NCBI GenBank assembly: GCA_006176705.1
Contig: QRFJ01005868.1
Location: 336,501 to 400,500 of the forward strand
From: Cocos nucifera
Taxonomy: Eukaryota > Streptophyta > Magnoliopsida > Arecales > Arecaceae
DNA length: 64,000 nt
Direction of reading: 5' to 3'
Shown piece after piece: positions 1-11,321 of this stretch (position 1 is its first letter; every line of letters begins with the position of its first letter). The position numbers were made by a program, and so were the translations under genes. Below the pieces are notes generated by a model. It was not told the DNA's origin. It saw only the letters and a program-made list of their open reading frames with translations, and did not search any database.

Positions 1-420
1 CATCTCCTACAGTCTGTGATCAAGGGTGTCGTCCTGGTTGCAGATCTTGGGGGATTTTCAACTACAAACGGGAAAGGTCTCCTCCACAGGAGAACCATGA
101 TCCGAACATGGATCTCCAACCCTCTGTTTCCCTTTCCAAAGGGCGGCGGGCACACCGACCCGAGTACGCTTTCTTGAGGTCGATTTTCGACATTCGAATG
201 GCGGATTTCCTGGTGGAGTCGCCATCGGAGGCTGCTGCATGGCCTGCATTGCCTCGGTGAGGTTGTGGACCTACTGGACAAGTCGGTTGAATTGCTCCGT
301 ATCTACCGTGGATATAGATAGAACCTGAGCTGCCGAGGCTGAAGCAGGAGCAGACGAATCTGGACGGGATCGGGGCACGGAGGTTGCCGACCGTCGAGTC
401 GAAGCTCTCCTGAGAGGCAT
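1..420 (-). pseudogene. gag N-terminus of element A
   Basis: Start codon at 418-420 on the minus strand, immediately after the leader. The first residues (MPLRRASTRRSAT) match the start of gag in element C (MPLKKATTRRSTA). Reading is open for 49 codons, then meets TAG at 271-273 after the residues LVQ. It continues in the same frame to a second stop near 58. The first stop lies at the same place as stops in the gag of elements B and C (see findings). The remainder of gag is outside the window. Gag would form the virus-like particle of the retrotransposon. The identification rests on alignment with element C. Confidence 0.65.
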
Positions 421-538
421 TTTCTCTTCGGAAGAAAAAAGAGAGATCTCCGTAGAGGGAAGAGAAAAATCATCGTTGAGCACTCCTTTAAGAACAAGAA
501 AACCTCGGTGGTTCGGTGTCCTTCCTCTAACGCCAATC

Positions 539-1624
539 TGTTGACGCAGAATCTGATCGTCGTCGGAATCAGCTGGAGCAGAGATGGATAAGATCGCCGT
601 CGGGGACCTGCAAAACAAAGTTCCATCCGGAGCCGGTGGGGGTTGGCTCCGGCAGGACCCTCCGACGATCAAGTCAGCTCTGGCCAACAGGAATGGAGTG
701 CTCGGGAATGATTTCTACAAAGTTTAGAGAAGAAGAGGAGAGCTTAGAGCTTAGAGATCAGAGATCCGAGTTAGCATATCTGGAGGGTCCTTTTTATAGG
801 CGGAGCTTGATGGTGACAGCTGTAGCCATGTGCTGGCGGGCCGCTCGAGGTCCGACGGAGTCAGTCCCAGGAAAAGGCACCGTCTGCAGCGGGTTGATGG
901 TGACAGTCATCGCCGCTTGGTAGCGGATCGCTGTCGCTTGCGGTGGACTGATGGTGATGACTGCAGCTGTCTTGGTACTAAACCGCTCGGAGTCGAATGA
1001 AGGGTTGAAGGACTTTGATGTGTACCCATTTTGGAAGAGTTCGGACTCCTGAAGAGGGAGCTCGGAAGGAGTTCGGCTCCCATAGGCGTCTGGCTGGAGG
1101 AGAGCGGTTAAGGCCCAGTCGTCGAAAAGTTCGGTATGAGCTCGGTCGGTCGAAGTGGATGTCTGGAAGGAGTCCGGCTGGAGGAGTCCGGCTCCTGAAG
1201 AAGTCCGATCGAAGGATGTCTGGGAGGAGTCCGGTTGGAGGAGTCCGACCCCTGAAGAAGTCCGACCGAAGAGGAAGTTTGGAGGAAGTTCGGCTCTCGT
1301 AGGTGTTTGGCTGGAGGAGTGCGGCTAAGGCTCGGCCGTTGGAAGTTCGGAAGGAGCTCGACCGCTGAGGAGTCCGGTCGGAGGACGACCGTCGAGGAGT
1401 TCGCTGAGAAGTTCGGCCGAGGGACGACTGCTGAGGAGTTCGACCGCTGGGAGTTCGAAGGAGCTTGATCGCTGAGGAGTTCGGCTAAGATCCGACCGCT
1501 GAGCAGTTCGGCCGGCCCTAAGAGTTCGACTAAGATCCGTCCGCTGAAGCTCTTCCGTGGCTACTGATTGCATTAGATTGAGCATCGAACTAAACTTCGA
1601 CAGGAACGAAATTTATACCTAATA
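539..1624 (-). repeat. 5' LTR of element A
   Basis: The inner end begins TGTTGACGCAGAATC (539), matching the inner ends of the element C LTRs (TGTTGGTGCAGAATC and TGTTGGTGCGAAATC). The outer end is set at 1624 (cctaata) by alignment with the element C LTR outer end (ccctaaca), assuming a C-to-T change in the final CA. The middle (1,060-1,550) is rich in imperfect repeats of a motif like GAGGAGTTCGGCTGGAG, which also occurs in the C LTRs. The outer boundary is uncertain by some tens of bases. Confidence 0.7.
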
Positions 1625-2198
1625 ATATATATATTATTTTATAAAAATATTTTATATACATTGAATTTGAATTCTTAGCTTAACAATCTTCTGAACGTTG
1701 TCAATGAAGATTATACTTTGGTACTCTAGATTTTATCAATTGAAGATTATGCATTGATACTCTGGATTTTATTAATAAAAGTTATATATTAATTTTTAGA
1801 TCTTACCAATAAGAATTATATGTTAACATTTTAATTGGACTTATTATTTTTATTCTCACTATTGGAATAAATTATGTATGCATAGGCGAACTTTCAAACT
1901 TTGTCGGTTAACATTTTAATTGGACTTATTATTTCTATTCTGACTATTGGAATAAATTATGTATGCATAGGCGAACTTTCAAACTTTGACGGTAGAAATA
2001 GAACTCAAAGATTACACTCGAGGAAGCTAAAATCTACTTACACGAATTGACATCACACACTTTTTAAAGATTTATTAACCTTCCATTAGAAACCTCGCTC
2101 CTCACTCATCTCGGAAAGCAGCAAAGATTAGAATTAAAAATACACAAAGTTAACTATAACGAAAAATAGAGTTAAGAACCGCTCCGGAGCAATGATGA
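1625..2198. other. AT-rich intergenic spacer with tandem duplications
   Basis: No gene is visible. The segment holds an AT-rich stretch (1,620-1,680), several degenerate ~40-base repeats around a motif like GAAGATTATGCATTGATACT (1,700-1,820), and a clear 85-base direct duplication (next entry). The right end probably contains the 3' untranslated region of the glycine-rich gene. Confidence 0.5.
1822..1991. repeat. 85-bp tandem duplication, two copies
   Basis: Copy one begins at 1822 and copy two at 1907. Both start gttaacattttaattggac and end with gcgaactttcaaactttg. Only a few substitutions separate them, so the duplication is recent compared with the decay of nearby elements. Confidence 0.85.
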
Positions 2199-3178
2199 TT
2201 TAGCGTCCATGCCCTAGCCCCCCACCAGCTCCACCGACCGCGCCGAAGCCACCGCCGCTGCCGGCGCCTCCGGCTGCCCCGCCACCACCGCCACCTCCGA
2301 AGCCTCCACCACCTCCAACTCCTCCACCTGTACCGCCTCCAACACCGCCACCAGCACCAAACCCTCCACCATGACCGGACCCACCACCGAGTCCTCCAAC
2401 ACCCACCACCACCACCACACCAAAGCCGCCTCCTCCCTCCCACACCTCCTCCAGCACCACCACCGACCCCGCCACCTGCTCCAAATCCTCCACCATGGCC
2501 GCTTCCACCACCAAGGCCTTCACCACCGCCGCCACCAAAAACACCTCCAACTCCTCCTCCAGCGCCAACCACCTACACCCCGCCAGCTCCGAACCCACCA
2601 CCATGTCCACCTCCACCGCCAAGGCCGCCTCCCCGACCTCCGCCAAGACCTCCACCGCCTCCAACTCCTCCTCCGGCACCACCCCCACGCCTCCACCTGC
2701 ACCCCCTCCTGCTCCACCTCCACCACCTACGCCACCACCACCTCCACCTCCCAAACCTCCACCAGCTCCAACACCGCCACCGGCGCCACCACCCACACCA
2801 CCGCCAGCTCCGAAACCACCACCATGACCAGCACCACCACCTCCTCCGAAACCCCCCCCACCTCCTACACCACCAGCGCACCTCCGCCTGCACACCGCCA
2901 GCTCCAAACCCTCCTCCATGCCCACCACCAAGACCGCTCCGCCACCGCCACCGCCACCCCCGAGCCACCACCACCTCCAGGGCCCGACCAAAACCACCTC
3001 TGCACCCGCGGAAGTGGTAGGGGCAGTGACCGCCAAACCGACCACCACCAAATCCATCGGGACCGCCAAACGGGCCATCATCATGACCACTAAAATCAGC
3101 AAGCACTGTTGCACTCAACTGAGCGGCCATACAAAGAAGAACAAGGATCAAGGGGAACCATTTCTTTGAGAGACCCAT
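2199..3178 (-). pseudogene. secreted glycine-rich protein gene, multiple frame breaks
   Basis: The start codon at 3176-3178 (minus) opens a typical signal peptide: MGLSKKWFPLILVLLCMAAQ and a few small residues before a likely cut after ...VLA. After it comes DFSGHDDGPFGGPDGFGGG and then very long glycine runs with F, V, A, H or L spaced between them (GGGFGAGGGVGGG type), the pattern of class I plant glycine-rich cell-wall proteins. The glycine-rich reading does not stay in one frame. It begins in the frame of the signal peptide, moves to a second frame for roughly 2,750-2,900, returns to the first frame until a stop at 2573, passes to the third frame, and finally ends in the second frame at ...GLGHGR and a stop at about 2200. 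At least four indels are implied. This is either a pseudogene or a consensus error in a GC-rich tandem repeat. The TATA box and signal peptide look intact. Confidence 0.65.
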
Positions 3179-3220
3179 GACTCACTCAGCTCGATGCCTT
3201 GAAGCTGTGCCCATTTCTGT

Positions 3221-3230
3221 CTTTTATAGG
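3221..3230 (-). promoter_or_regulatory. TATA box of the minus-strand glycine-rich gene
   Basis: On the minus strand the sequence reads CCTATAAAAG, about 43 bases upstream of the ATG at 3178. This spacing gives a short 5' leader of the usual plant size. It supports the choice of start and the direction of transcription. Confidence 0.6.
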
Positions 3231-3574
3231 CAAGCTAGAGGAACTCCCACTTGCCTAAAGAGATAAGCGATGGAGGATAGGGAAATAAGGAGGGCATTTA
3301 ATGGTGCAAACCAGCAGCCGCGTTCGAGCAGTTGAGGAGATGGCGGGAACATTGATTGATTTGAAGAACAGCCGCTTCCACTCAGTCACCTCCTCCGAGT
3401 AAAAGACGGGACTCGCCGACACTTTGGTCAGACACCCTTGTCATCCTCTTCGACCATGCAATCATATATGTGCTGCAAATTTAATTCTGTGTCTTACAAA
3501 TTAAATTTTAGATATAGAATTGAAAGATAAAATGGAGCTGTTTTACTTGTCGGATTTACATATATCTTGTTCCT
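3231..3574. other. upstream region of the glycine-rich gene
   Basis: This holds the presumed promoter of the glycine-rich gene and ordinary intergenic sequence up to the edge of element B. No other gene or repeat was recognised. Confidence 0.4.
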
Positions 3575-4452
3575 TTATCTCGGTCGATCTACTTATGCCT
3601 ATAAATGCACGCCAGCAACCTATAAAACAAAGTCCGCACTGATTGAAGTTGGCTTCGGCGGAGATCCTTTGATGCTTAAATTAGTGAACTGATCGAACAG
3701 AAAAATAAGAAGCAAGAGAATAGAATTTGTTCTCAAGTATCTTGTTTGTCTTACCAAACTAGCCAATTTATCTTCTTTTTATAAATATTGGAGTGATAAC
3801 TGTTTAATATGTGGGTCCCTTTTTTTTTTTGACATAATGCGATCATGGGGAGGTGGTTAGAAGTATCCACTAATCATTATTGCCCACTTTTTTCGGAGGC
3901 AATTTTATAGGGCCGATCAGAAGTCAGATGAGTTGTTTATAAAATATCCGACGATTGTTCGATTAATCTAGGACCGATCGATCATTGATCGGTCAGCACA
4001 TCTGGAGCTGATCGATTATCGATTGTTCGGCATATCTGGGACCGATCGATGGTCGGTCGGTCGGCATATCAGGGGCTGATCGACCTCCAATCGATCGACT
4101 TATTTAAAAATTGGCCGATCATTGGTCGATCGGTTTGAAGACTTTTCGTCGGCCAGCTAACCCTCTTTGTTGTCAATTGTCAATCGTCAGACGATGGTCA
4201 TCGTCTGATAGTCGATCGATCGATAACCGATGGACAGGTTGGCGAGTTAGGCGTTGGTTCGATTTCGGTCGGTCGGCTTATTTAAAAATTGGCCGATCAT
4301 TGGTCGATCGATTTGAAGACTTTTCGTCAGCTAGCTAGCCATCTTTGTCGTCGATTATCAATCGTCAGACGATGGTCATCTTTTGATGGTCGGTCGGTCG
4401 TTGATCGATGGACAGATTGGCGAGTTAGGCATTAGTTTGATATCTTCCAACA
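3575..4452 (-). repeat. 3' LTR of element B
   Basis: This aligns with 13676-14370 along its length; for example both contain GATGCTTAA(A/G)TTAGTG(A/G)ACT, a run of GATCGATCGGTCGG-like motifs and a shared end at TATCT(T/C)CCAA(C/T)A. It is about 180 bases longer than its partner because of an internal tandem duplication. Next to it, read on the minus strand, is AGAGGGCAAC, a plausible polypurine tract. Confidence 0.85.
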
Positions 4453-4456
4453 GTTG
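4101..4456. repeat. 178-bp tandem duplication inside the left LTR of element B
   Basis: The block beginning tatttaaaaattggccgatc at 4101 starts again at 4279, a period of 178 bases. It includes the motif CAATCGTCAGACGATGGTCATC in both copies. The other LTR (13676-14370) has it once, so the duplication happened after insertion and accounts for the length difference. Confidence 0.85.
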
Positions 4457-4898
4457 CCCTCTATGTCCAAGTCCGGTGCGATGATTTGACATTTTGTCTT
4501 GATGCACTGGATGTAGGGGGTTAACACGTGGCGCTGCCTTGAATTTTGTTCTACCGTCTATCATTTATGATCTTCAGGATCTTCGATAAACTTATTGTCT
4601 GACACTTTAGGGATTGCAACAATCGTCATTAATAAACGAATGATTGCGGAGCTCGAGGGATTTGATGTTCAGCTGCTCTTCAATTGACATGTGCCAGCAT
4701 CCGGTGAGGTTTCCGTGCATCTTGATCGTAGGTGGGTCCTATATATATGGCTCACCCCCCGATCGTTTTTCTTTCATTGCTTTTAACGGTAGTAGCTTTT
4801 GGAAACTTTGTTTGTTGTTTTGTCCTTTAGCCCTCAGGTTCGAAGTTCGAACTTTTTCTTCGACATCTTTATTTCTTTCTTTTTATTTTATTATCACA

Positions 4899-7290
4899 TG
4901 CATGGTTGATCGTAGTAGTTCGTCGTGAGATCTAACAGCCAAAGCTTCTATTCTGACGACATTGATCGTGGAGCGACTTTGGGATCAGTATCGAATCCCG
5001 AAGGGCTTTCGGTTGTTGGCTCCTGGCCTCAACGATCGGATGAATTTGTCTCCATCGGAATTTATAGCTTTTTATATAGAAAATCTTAGGTCGGGCCTTA
5101 GGTTCCCTGTTCCGAAGTTCTTTCGGAATATTTTTGATTATTATAGGGTATGTCCAGCCCAATTAGCATTGAACTCCCTTCGGCTTTTGATCTTCTTTGC
5201 TTTGCTGTGTTGGTTAATCCCGACGACTCCTCGGCTTTCCTTATTTAGACCTTTCTTCGCTCTCCGATCCCATCCGAAGGTCGACGGATGATGGTACTTT
5301 ATCCCAAGAAAGGAGCTTTTTTTTTTATCATCGATCTTCCATCGTCTATTCACGATTGGAAGACCCAGTTCTTCTTTATTTCTCTTCCCGCTTCTTGGGG
5401 CTTTCCATCAGTATGGAGAGAGCCAAATATCCTTCCAAATAAAAATAGTCGGATGGATCCAGTCGATCGAGAAGATTTTCTTCGACTGAAGGATATGAGA
5501 GTTCCCCCACAGAAAGAGCTGAATACTGAAGAATCTCTGTATGATGCCGAGCTTGGTCCGGCACCGTCTGTAGGTACATACGGTATCCGTAATTTTATTT
5601 TTCCTTTCATTTGGTTGGTTTTCAATATTGATATGACTTCATTATTTGGTTTTGTAGGGATGCATCTTCCTCTTGAAATCTCCATAGATGAAGTCCGTCA
5701 GTTTGCCACTCGAAAGAGGGCAGCATCCGACATCGGCCCATTGCGTGCGCTGAAGAAGGGTCGGGCAGTTGATGCTTGGGCTGTCGATGCTTCTTCGACG
5801 GCACCTTCTGGGCATCTTGGTATTCCCGTCGTCGCCCTACGTGCTCCAATGGCGGCAACATCTTCTAAAGCCCCTCCGATCATTACTCGGTCGGAGAAAG
5901 ATGTTATTATCGTTGATGCTCCGACTGTCACTCCATCATCGGCAGCTCAACCGACCGTCATCATGCCCGCCCCCCGATCAACCTCAGCTTGCAGGGGGCG
6001 TTCACAGTCCCCATCTACTTTCGAGTGGATGTCGGCACCTCCTGAACAATCGTCGGTCGGGAGGAAAGGAAAGGCGCTAGCTTTGTCTGCACCGGTTGGG
6101 AGTGATGCTTCCAGCCATAGGTATACGGATTCTGAATGTCTTGATGTTTGGATTTCGAAAGATGGGTCGAGTTTTTCTGACCCTCAGCTAATAAGGAACT
6201 TGGTTCACGCCGTCCTTCTCTCGATCGATCAAGAGTTGAGGAGGCATCGGACCTTGAACGAGATGTTCGGATCATTCTATCCGACATTGATTGGGGTAAG
6301 TCAATAACTTTCCACTACCTTTTTCTCTGCCTTTTGCCTTCTTCTTTTCTATCTTTTTCTTTTTTTTTACCAACTTGACTTATTTTTTGTGAATAGTGGG
6401 CTCACGACATGGCCGAGCTTGAGTCGGCTTATCGTAAGATGCCCGATCTTCGACGTGCGTGCTCCAACTCTGTGTCGGCCGTGAATGCCAAATGCAATGC
6501 AGCGATCCGTCAGTTGGAGGAGCGAAAAAAGGATGCTGCTGCCTGGGAGGAGAGGCTGTCCGATGAACTCTCCCACGTCAGAGCCAAACTTGAGTTGGTT
6601 CAAACTGATCTCACATCAGCTCAGGCAGAGGTAAAGGCCCAAAAGAGCTACGTCAAGAAGAAGAAGCATGCGGTACAAAAATTGGAGAAGGATTATGATA
6701 ATTGGGTCAAGGAGGTGGAGGATTGCCGTCAAAAGTAGCAATCTGCTGAGGAGGAAGCATCTTCAGCCAAGGCAGAGATTCAGACTTTGCGGGAGGATCT
6801 TCGTCGGGCAAAAGAGCTGGACATTGAGGAATTCAAGATCTCGTCCGACCTGAAGACCTTGATCCTGCAAAAAAGTGAAGCTTCCTATTGGATCGACTTT
6901 GGCAACGATCGGGATGCTATCCAACGGCTCTTTCCTGATCTTGACCTTAGCAGCATCATCGTCCTCGGTGCTGAAGAAGGAGGAGATGGTGCTGAAGAGG
7001 AGGAAGAGGGAGGAGGCGATGGATCCCCTGCAGACCCGATGGATGATGGTGCTCCCATCACCATTCTTGCTTCAATTGAGCTAGCTATTTCTACAGTTTC
7101 CATGATTCCAGCCGAAGATGTATCGGGTTCCTCCATGCCGACCGATTTGACTTCCCAGTTGGTGGCTGAAGTCTCATCAGAAAAGGAGGAAGCTACTCCG
7201 ATTGAAGTCATTCCACCGACGGACACTGCATCGCCGACCAAAGCTGAAGTTGTTCCCGATCAACCCTTAGAGCAGTCGGTCGTCGAGTAG
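4899..7290 (+). pseudogene. antisense ORF of element B: PF04195-like domain plus coiled coil
   Basis: The plus-strand reading opposes gag-pol. The first part (about 4,930-5,420) resembles the plant 'putative gypsy type transposon' domain (PF04195): PKGFRLLAPGLNDRM, LRSGLRFPVPKFFRNIF, QLALNSLRLLIFF, then DLPSSIHDWKTQFFFISLP. A frameshift falls in a T-run near 5,318-5,326, and a stop lies near 4,926. A possible 84-base intron (5574-5657, GT..AG, frame-neutral and free of stops) is followed by an acidic/serine-rich segment. A canonical 101-base intron (6296-6395/6396, GTAAGT...AATAG) joins in frame to a long heptad-rich coiled coil (6,397-6,860), with one in-frame TAG at 6736. The C-terminus is acidic, with a Glu run near 6,990-7,015, and the stop is at 7290. 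Splice sites and frame are well kept compared with the opposing integrase. The function of these ORFs is unknown. Confidence 0.75.
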
Positions 7291-8199
7291 ATTTTGTAGT
7301 ATACGTCATCTATTTTTGAAACTTATAATTTTGAATTTTGTAAGGACCAAAGGTCTACTTGTAAACTTTTTCTTCAGTAATGAAAAATTTTACTTTCACT
7401 TGTTTCCTATTGTGTGACTTTGCTTTATACATTGCAACTGCAAATATTTTGGTTGATCGATTGTTGTCCATCCATCAGTCAATTTTATTTAACCAACTTT
7501 TGACTAACTTTCAAACTGATGTTAGATCAGAATTTTTGCTAACATTTACTCATTTGTTAAGGCATTTCTAGGTCGGAGACAAACCAACCCTGGGTTGGTT
7601 TCCAACCGACCATTTGCCGACTTTTGGTCGATTTTTACTGTCTAATACTTAATCGATTCTCTAAATTGTATGACGATCGGGAGCAAGCCAAATGTCCTTT
7701 GATTCAACCATGGCCAAATCGGCAAAGGTTGTGTTTGTCACTAGCTAGGGCAAACCAACTAGTCCACAACCAAAGTTTGATGCTTTTCTTCCTTTGTCAC
7801 TTGTAAGGAGGTTATGCATCATTTGCTAGTCGATCGGTCGGCAATTTTATTGTAGGAAATCGATTACATCGACGATTTGAAGTACTTGACCAAAGGTGAC
7901 TGAAAGGCCCGACTACCGATCATTCTTCATTCATCGGTTGTTGGATTCCACCAAGTGAAACATGCTGACCGATTGTCGATCAGATACTTAACCGATGATT
8001 AATCGGTCGGATTCTCTTTCATTAGTTAATTTGTTTGGTTCTTGACTGACTAATACATCGGTTAATCGATTGTCAAGTATGGGGGTGACATCTTTGCAGA
8101 AGACTTCACAAAACATTATCTTTTGCATTTGTTTAAAGTATATGGAGCTGATTTCATTGATAGTATATTTTAAGGTCGTCAGCATTCCATGTTCGAAAG
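7291..8199. other. non-coding spacer between antisense ORF and integrase end in element B
   Basis: No preserved domain was found. The antisense ORF (plus) and pol (minus) converge here, so both transcripts may end in this spacer. It contains AT-rich stretches and a short perfect hairpin at 7581-7601. Confidence 0.5.
7581..7601. repeat. perfect 10-bp inverted repeat with 1-base loop
   Basis: AAACCAACCC, T, GGGTTGGTTT. It lies between the convergent 3' ends of the antisense ORF and pol. A role in transcript ending is only a guess. Confidence 0.5.
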
Positions 8200-9400
8200 A
8201 CTTGAACTCCATCGAGATTTTCGAGTCGATATGCTCCAGGTCGAAAGATTTCTATCACTCGGTAAGGTCCTTCCTACTCTAGAAAGAGCTTCCCTTGGTC
8301 TAGAGGGTTGGATATTTCAACCTTCCGTAGGACCAAATCTCCCAGGCGAATCTCTTTTGGTTTAACTCTTTTATTGTAATATCTTGTAAATCATTGTTGG
8401 TAAGCAGTCATTCTTAGTTGCGCTTGTTGTCGGACTTCAGGTAACAGGCCTAGGTCAGCTCTTCGGTGATCTGAATTACTTAACTTATCGTACTTTTTCA
8501 TTCTCATTGGTGGTAGCCCAATTTCAATGAATATCACTGCCTCTATCCCGTAAGATAAGTTAAATGGAGATTCGCCTATCGAAACTCATGGGGTGGTTCG
8601 GTAAGTCCATAGTACCAAAGATAGTTCTTCCATCCAGAGACCTTTGGTCTCGTTAAGTCGGATTTTTAAATCATGGAGGATCATTCGATTCGTAACTTCT
8701 AATTCTCTATTCGATTATGGATGACCGACAGACATCAGCTTGTGCATGATATGGTACGTCGTGCAGAAATTTTTGAAATTTTGATTGTCGAACTATCGAC
8801 CATTATCGGTTATGATTATATGCGAAAGTTTGAACCTATAGATAATAGATTTTTGAATAAAATTCTCCATCTTGCTTTTCGTAATTTATGCCAAAGATTC
8901 AGCTTCCATCCATTTTGTGAAGTAATCGATGGCGGCGACTAAAAATTTTCTTTGCCCGGATACCGAAGGAAAGGACTAAGTATATCGATTCTCCACTATG
9001 CAAATGGCCATGATGCTATGATTGATGTCAGTTGCATCGCCGACTGTCGTTGGATATTGGCATATCTCTGGCATGGCTTGTATCTTCAGATGAACTCAGC
9101 CACATCCTTTTGCATCGTTGGCCAATAATATCTTTGCCGGAGGATCTTGTAGGCGAGGGATTTGCCTCCCAGGTGGTTCCCACAGATCCCCTCGTGGATT
9201 TTTCGAAGTGCATAGTTGGCATCAGTAGGTCCAAGGTACTTTAATAATGGAAGAGGGAAAGATCGCTTATAGAGTCATCCTTCCATCATGATATATTGTG
9301 AGGCCATCCATCTTAAATGTTTTACTTTAGATGGATTGTCGGATAGGATTCCTTCGATCAAGTACCTAATAATCGGATCCATCTAACTTGGCTCGTCATT
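8200..9400 (-). pseudogene. integrase remnant of element B
   Basis: This is heavily degraded. On the minus strand at about 9,095-9,145 the residues LRQRYYWPTMQKD are readable, the conserved stretch next to the integrase zinc-binding domain of Ty3/gypsy elements. Near 8,890-8,940 the residues AIDYFTKWMEAESLA match the start of the integrase core. Beyond that, stops and frameshifts are too frequent to follow. It would have inserted the cDNA into the host genome, but it is certainly non-functional. Confidence 0.7.
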
Positions 9401-9403
9401 GAT

Positions 9404-10036
9404 CTACAATACTTCTTCCATCCTTTTGATACTTGGCACATTGAGATATTCGATGTAAGTTCGACCAAATTCGTTAGGAGCGTTGACAGCAAGTCGAAAG
9501 AGTGCGTCGGTCCGAGCATTCTCTACTCTAGGAATGTGCGTGATGTCGAAGTATTTAAAAGTAGAAGCTTGATCATTGACCTTTTGTAGATACTTTTGCA
9601 TTATCGAATCGTGAGCTTCGAAGTCACCTTTAACTTGTCTCACAATGAGTTGAGAGTCGGTGAATGCTTCTAGTTCTCCGACATCGAGCTTCCTGATGAT
9701 TGTCAAGCTGGTTAGAAGAGCTTCATACTCGGCTTGATTGTTCAAAGCTTTAAAGTTAAATCGAAGGGCATACTCGATAACTATTTCATTGGCATTTGCC
9801 AAGATGAGTCCTGCACTGCTTCTAAGAGCATTCGACGTCCCGTCAACTGTAACACCCACGCCGACTGATGATCGATTTCAAAAATATCTTCTGTCGACTT
9901 ATATGTTGTTTTTCTCTGCTCGGACTTGATATCCAAGGTGGTACATTCGGCAATAAAATCAGCCAGAACTTGAGCTTTCATCGACGAGCATGAGCGATAT
10001 TGGATGTCGAATTTACTAAGCTTTATTGCCCATTTT
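9404..10036 (-). pseudogene. second RNase H (aRNH-type) domain of element B
   Basis: Open from 9859 to 9404 on the minus strand. It reads GLILANANEIVIEYALRF, NNQAEYEALLTSL, then LEAFTDSQLIVRQVKGDFEA and ARTDALFRLA. The spaced motifs around AEYEAL and TDSQLI are those of the extra RNase H-like domain found after the normal RNase H in the Tat lineage. The linker upstream (to 10036) is frame-broken. The presence of this domain is the main reason for the Tat assignment. Confidence 0.78.
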
Positions 10037-10037
10037 G

Positions 10038-11321
10038 CTATCCTTTCTGAGGTGGTCGATGCATGATTGACTTCAAAGGTTGGTTGGTTAGGACGTAAAT
10101 CGTATGGGTTTGGAAATAGGGCCGAAGCTGTTGTGTCAAAATAATCAAGGCATAAATCATTTTTTCTGTCTTCGAATATCGAGTTTCAGCATTATGAAGC
10201 ACCTTACTTGCATAGTAAATAGAGTGTTGTGCTCGATTCTCATCTTTTCTGATCAAAATCGAACTAACAGCTTCGTCTGACGTGGTCAGGTATAAATATA
10301 GAGGTTCTCCTTCCATAGGTTTTACGAGCAATAGAGGAGTCATCAGGTATTTCTTCAGCTCTTCAAAGGATCATCGGCATTCGTTAGTCCATAAGAAGTC
10401 TCTGGTTTGCTATAGAGTTTTAAAGAATGGTAGATACCTTTTAGCAGACTTGGAGATGAATCGACTAAGGATGACGATTCTTTGGTTAAGCTGTTGTACC
10501 TCTTTCTTCGAGGTTGGTTGCTTCATATCGATAATTATTTTTATCTTTTTGGGGTTTACTTTGATTTCTTGATGTGAAACAAGAAAATCAAGAAACTTTT
10601 CGGACGTCACTCCAAAGGTACATTTAGTCGGATTAAGCTTCATCCGATGCCATCGTAGTGTGTCAAAAGCCTCTTCTAAGTTTTGAAGATGGTCCTAATT
10701 TTGCATGCTTTTTACTAGCATATCATCAACATATACTTCTATGTTTCGTCTAATTTACGACTTGAATACCTTGTTCATCAACCTTTGGTAGGTCACTTCC
10801 GCATTTTTAAGTCCAAATGGCATAATCTTATAATAATAAATTTTTTTATCGATGATAAAGGTGGTATGTTCTTCATCCTCGGGTGCCATCCGAATTTGAT
10901 TGTAGATCGCAAAAGCATCCATAAAGCTTAGGAGTTGATGTCCCAAAGTCGCATCGACAAGTTGATCTATTTTTGGAAGAGAAAAACTATCCTTCGGACA
11001 TGCTTCATTCAATTTGGTGTAATCAATACAAATGCATCATTTTTCGTTGGCTTTCTTTATCATGATGATGTTCGCAAGCCAATCAGGGTAATGGGGCTCC
11101 TTGATGAAGCCTGCCCTAAGGAGCTTGTTGATTTCTTCATCGATTACTTTCTGTTGCTCAGGAGCAAACGATCGCTTCTTCTGTCTTACCGGCTTAACAC
11201 TTAGATTGATATTTAATTGATAAATGATTACTTTCAGAGGTATACCAGGCATATCGATAGCCGACCAAGCAAACACATCGGTATTAGCTCTTAGCAGCCG
11301 AACCAGTTGTTCATGCTCCAT
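10038..11321 (-). pseudogene. reverse transcriptase and first RNase H of element B
   Basis: On the minus strand, broken pieces follow in the right order: an RT N-terminal part (11321-11037, DVFAWSAIDMPGI and LLRAGFIKEPHYPDWLAN), the palm (11012-10755, NEACPKDSFSLPKIDQLVDAT and FMDAFAIYNQI), the catalytic YVDDML near 10,718-10,740, the thumb (10643-10410, LNPTKCTFGVTSEKFL), and RNase H (10343-10038, YYASKVLHNAETRYSKTEK). In-frame stops separate the pieces near 11,036, 10,754 and 10,400. The enzyme would copy the element RNA into DNA. The YVDD active site survives, but the protein cannot be made whole. Confidence 0.85.

Larger units (their letters stand above)
1..1624 (-). mobile_element. Ty3/gypsy (Tat lineage) element A, 5' end only
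   Basis: A minus-strand LTR retrotransposon runs off the left edge of the window. Visible parts are the 5' LTR (539-1624), a short leader (421-538) and the N-terminal part of gag (1-420). Leader, gag start and LTR align by eye with those of element C (58,300-60,190), so A and C belong to one family. The sequence next to the LTR, read on the minus strand, begins GATTGGCGTTAGAGGAAGG and resembles the same position in elements B and C, so it is probably the primer-binding site. The rest of the element and its other LTR lie outside the window, so age and completeness cannot be judged. Confidence 0.8.

Noticed and set aside
2371..3093. Plus-strand His/Pro/Thr-rich ORFs opposite the glycine-rich gene
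   Set aside because: They are the complement of GGN codons read as CCN/CAN/ACC. The minus strand has the signal peptide and TATA box.
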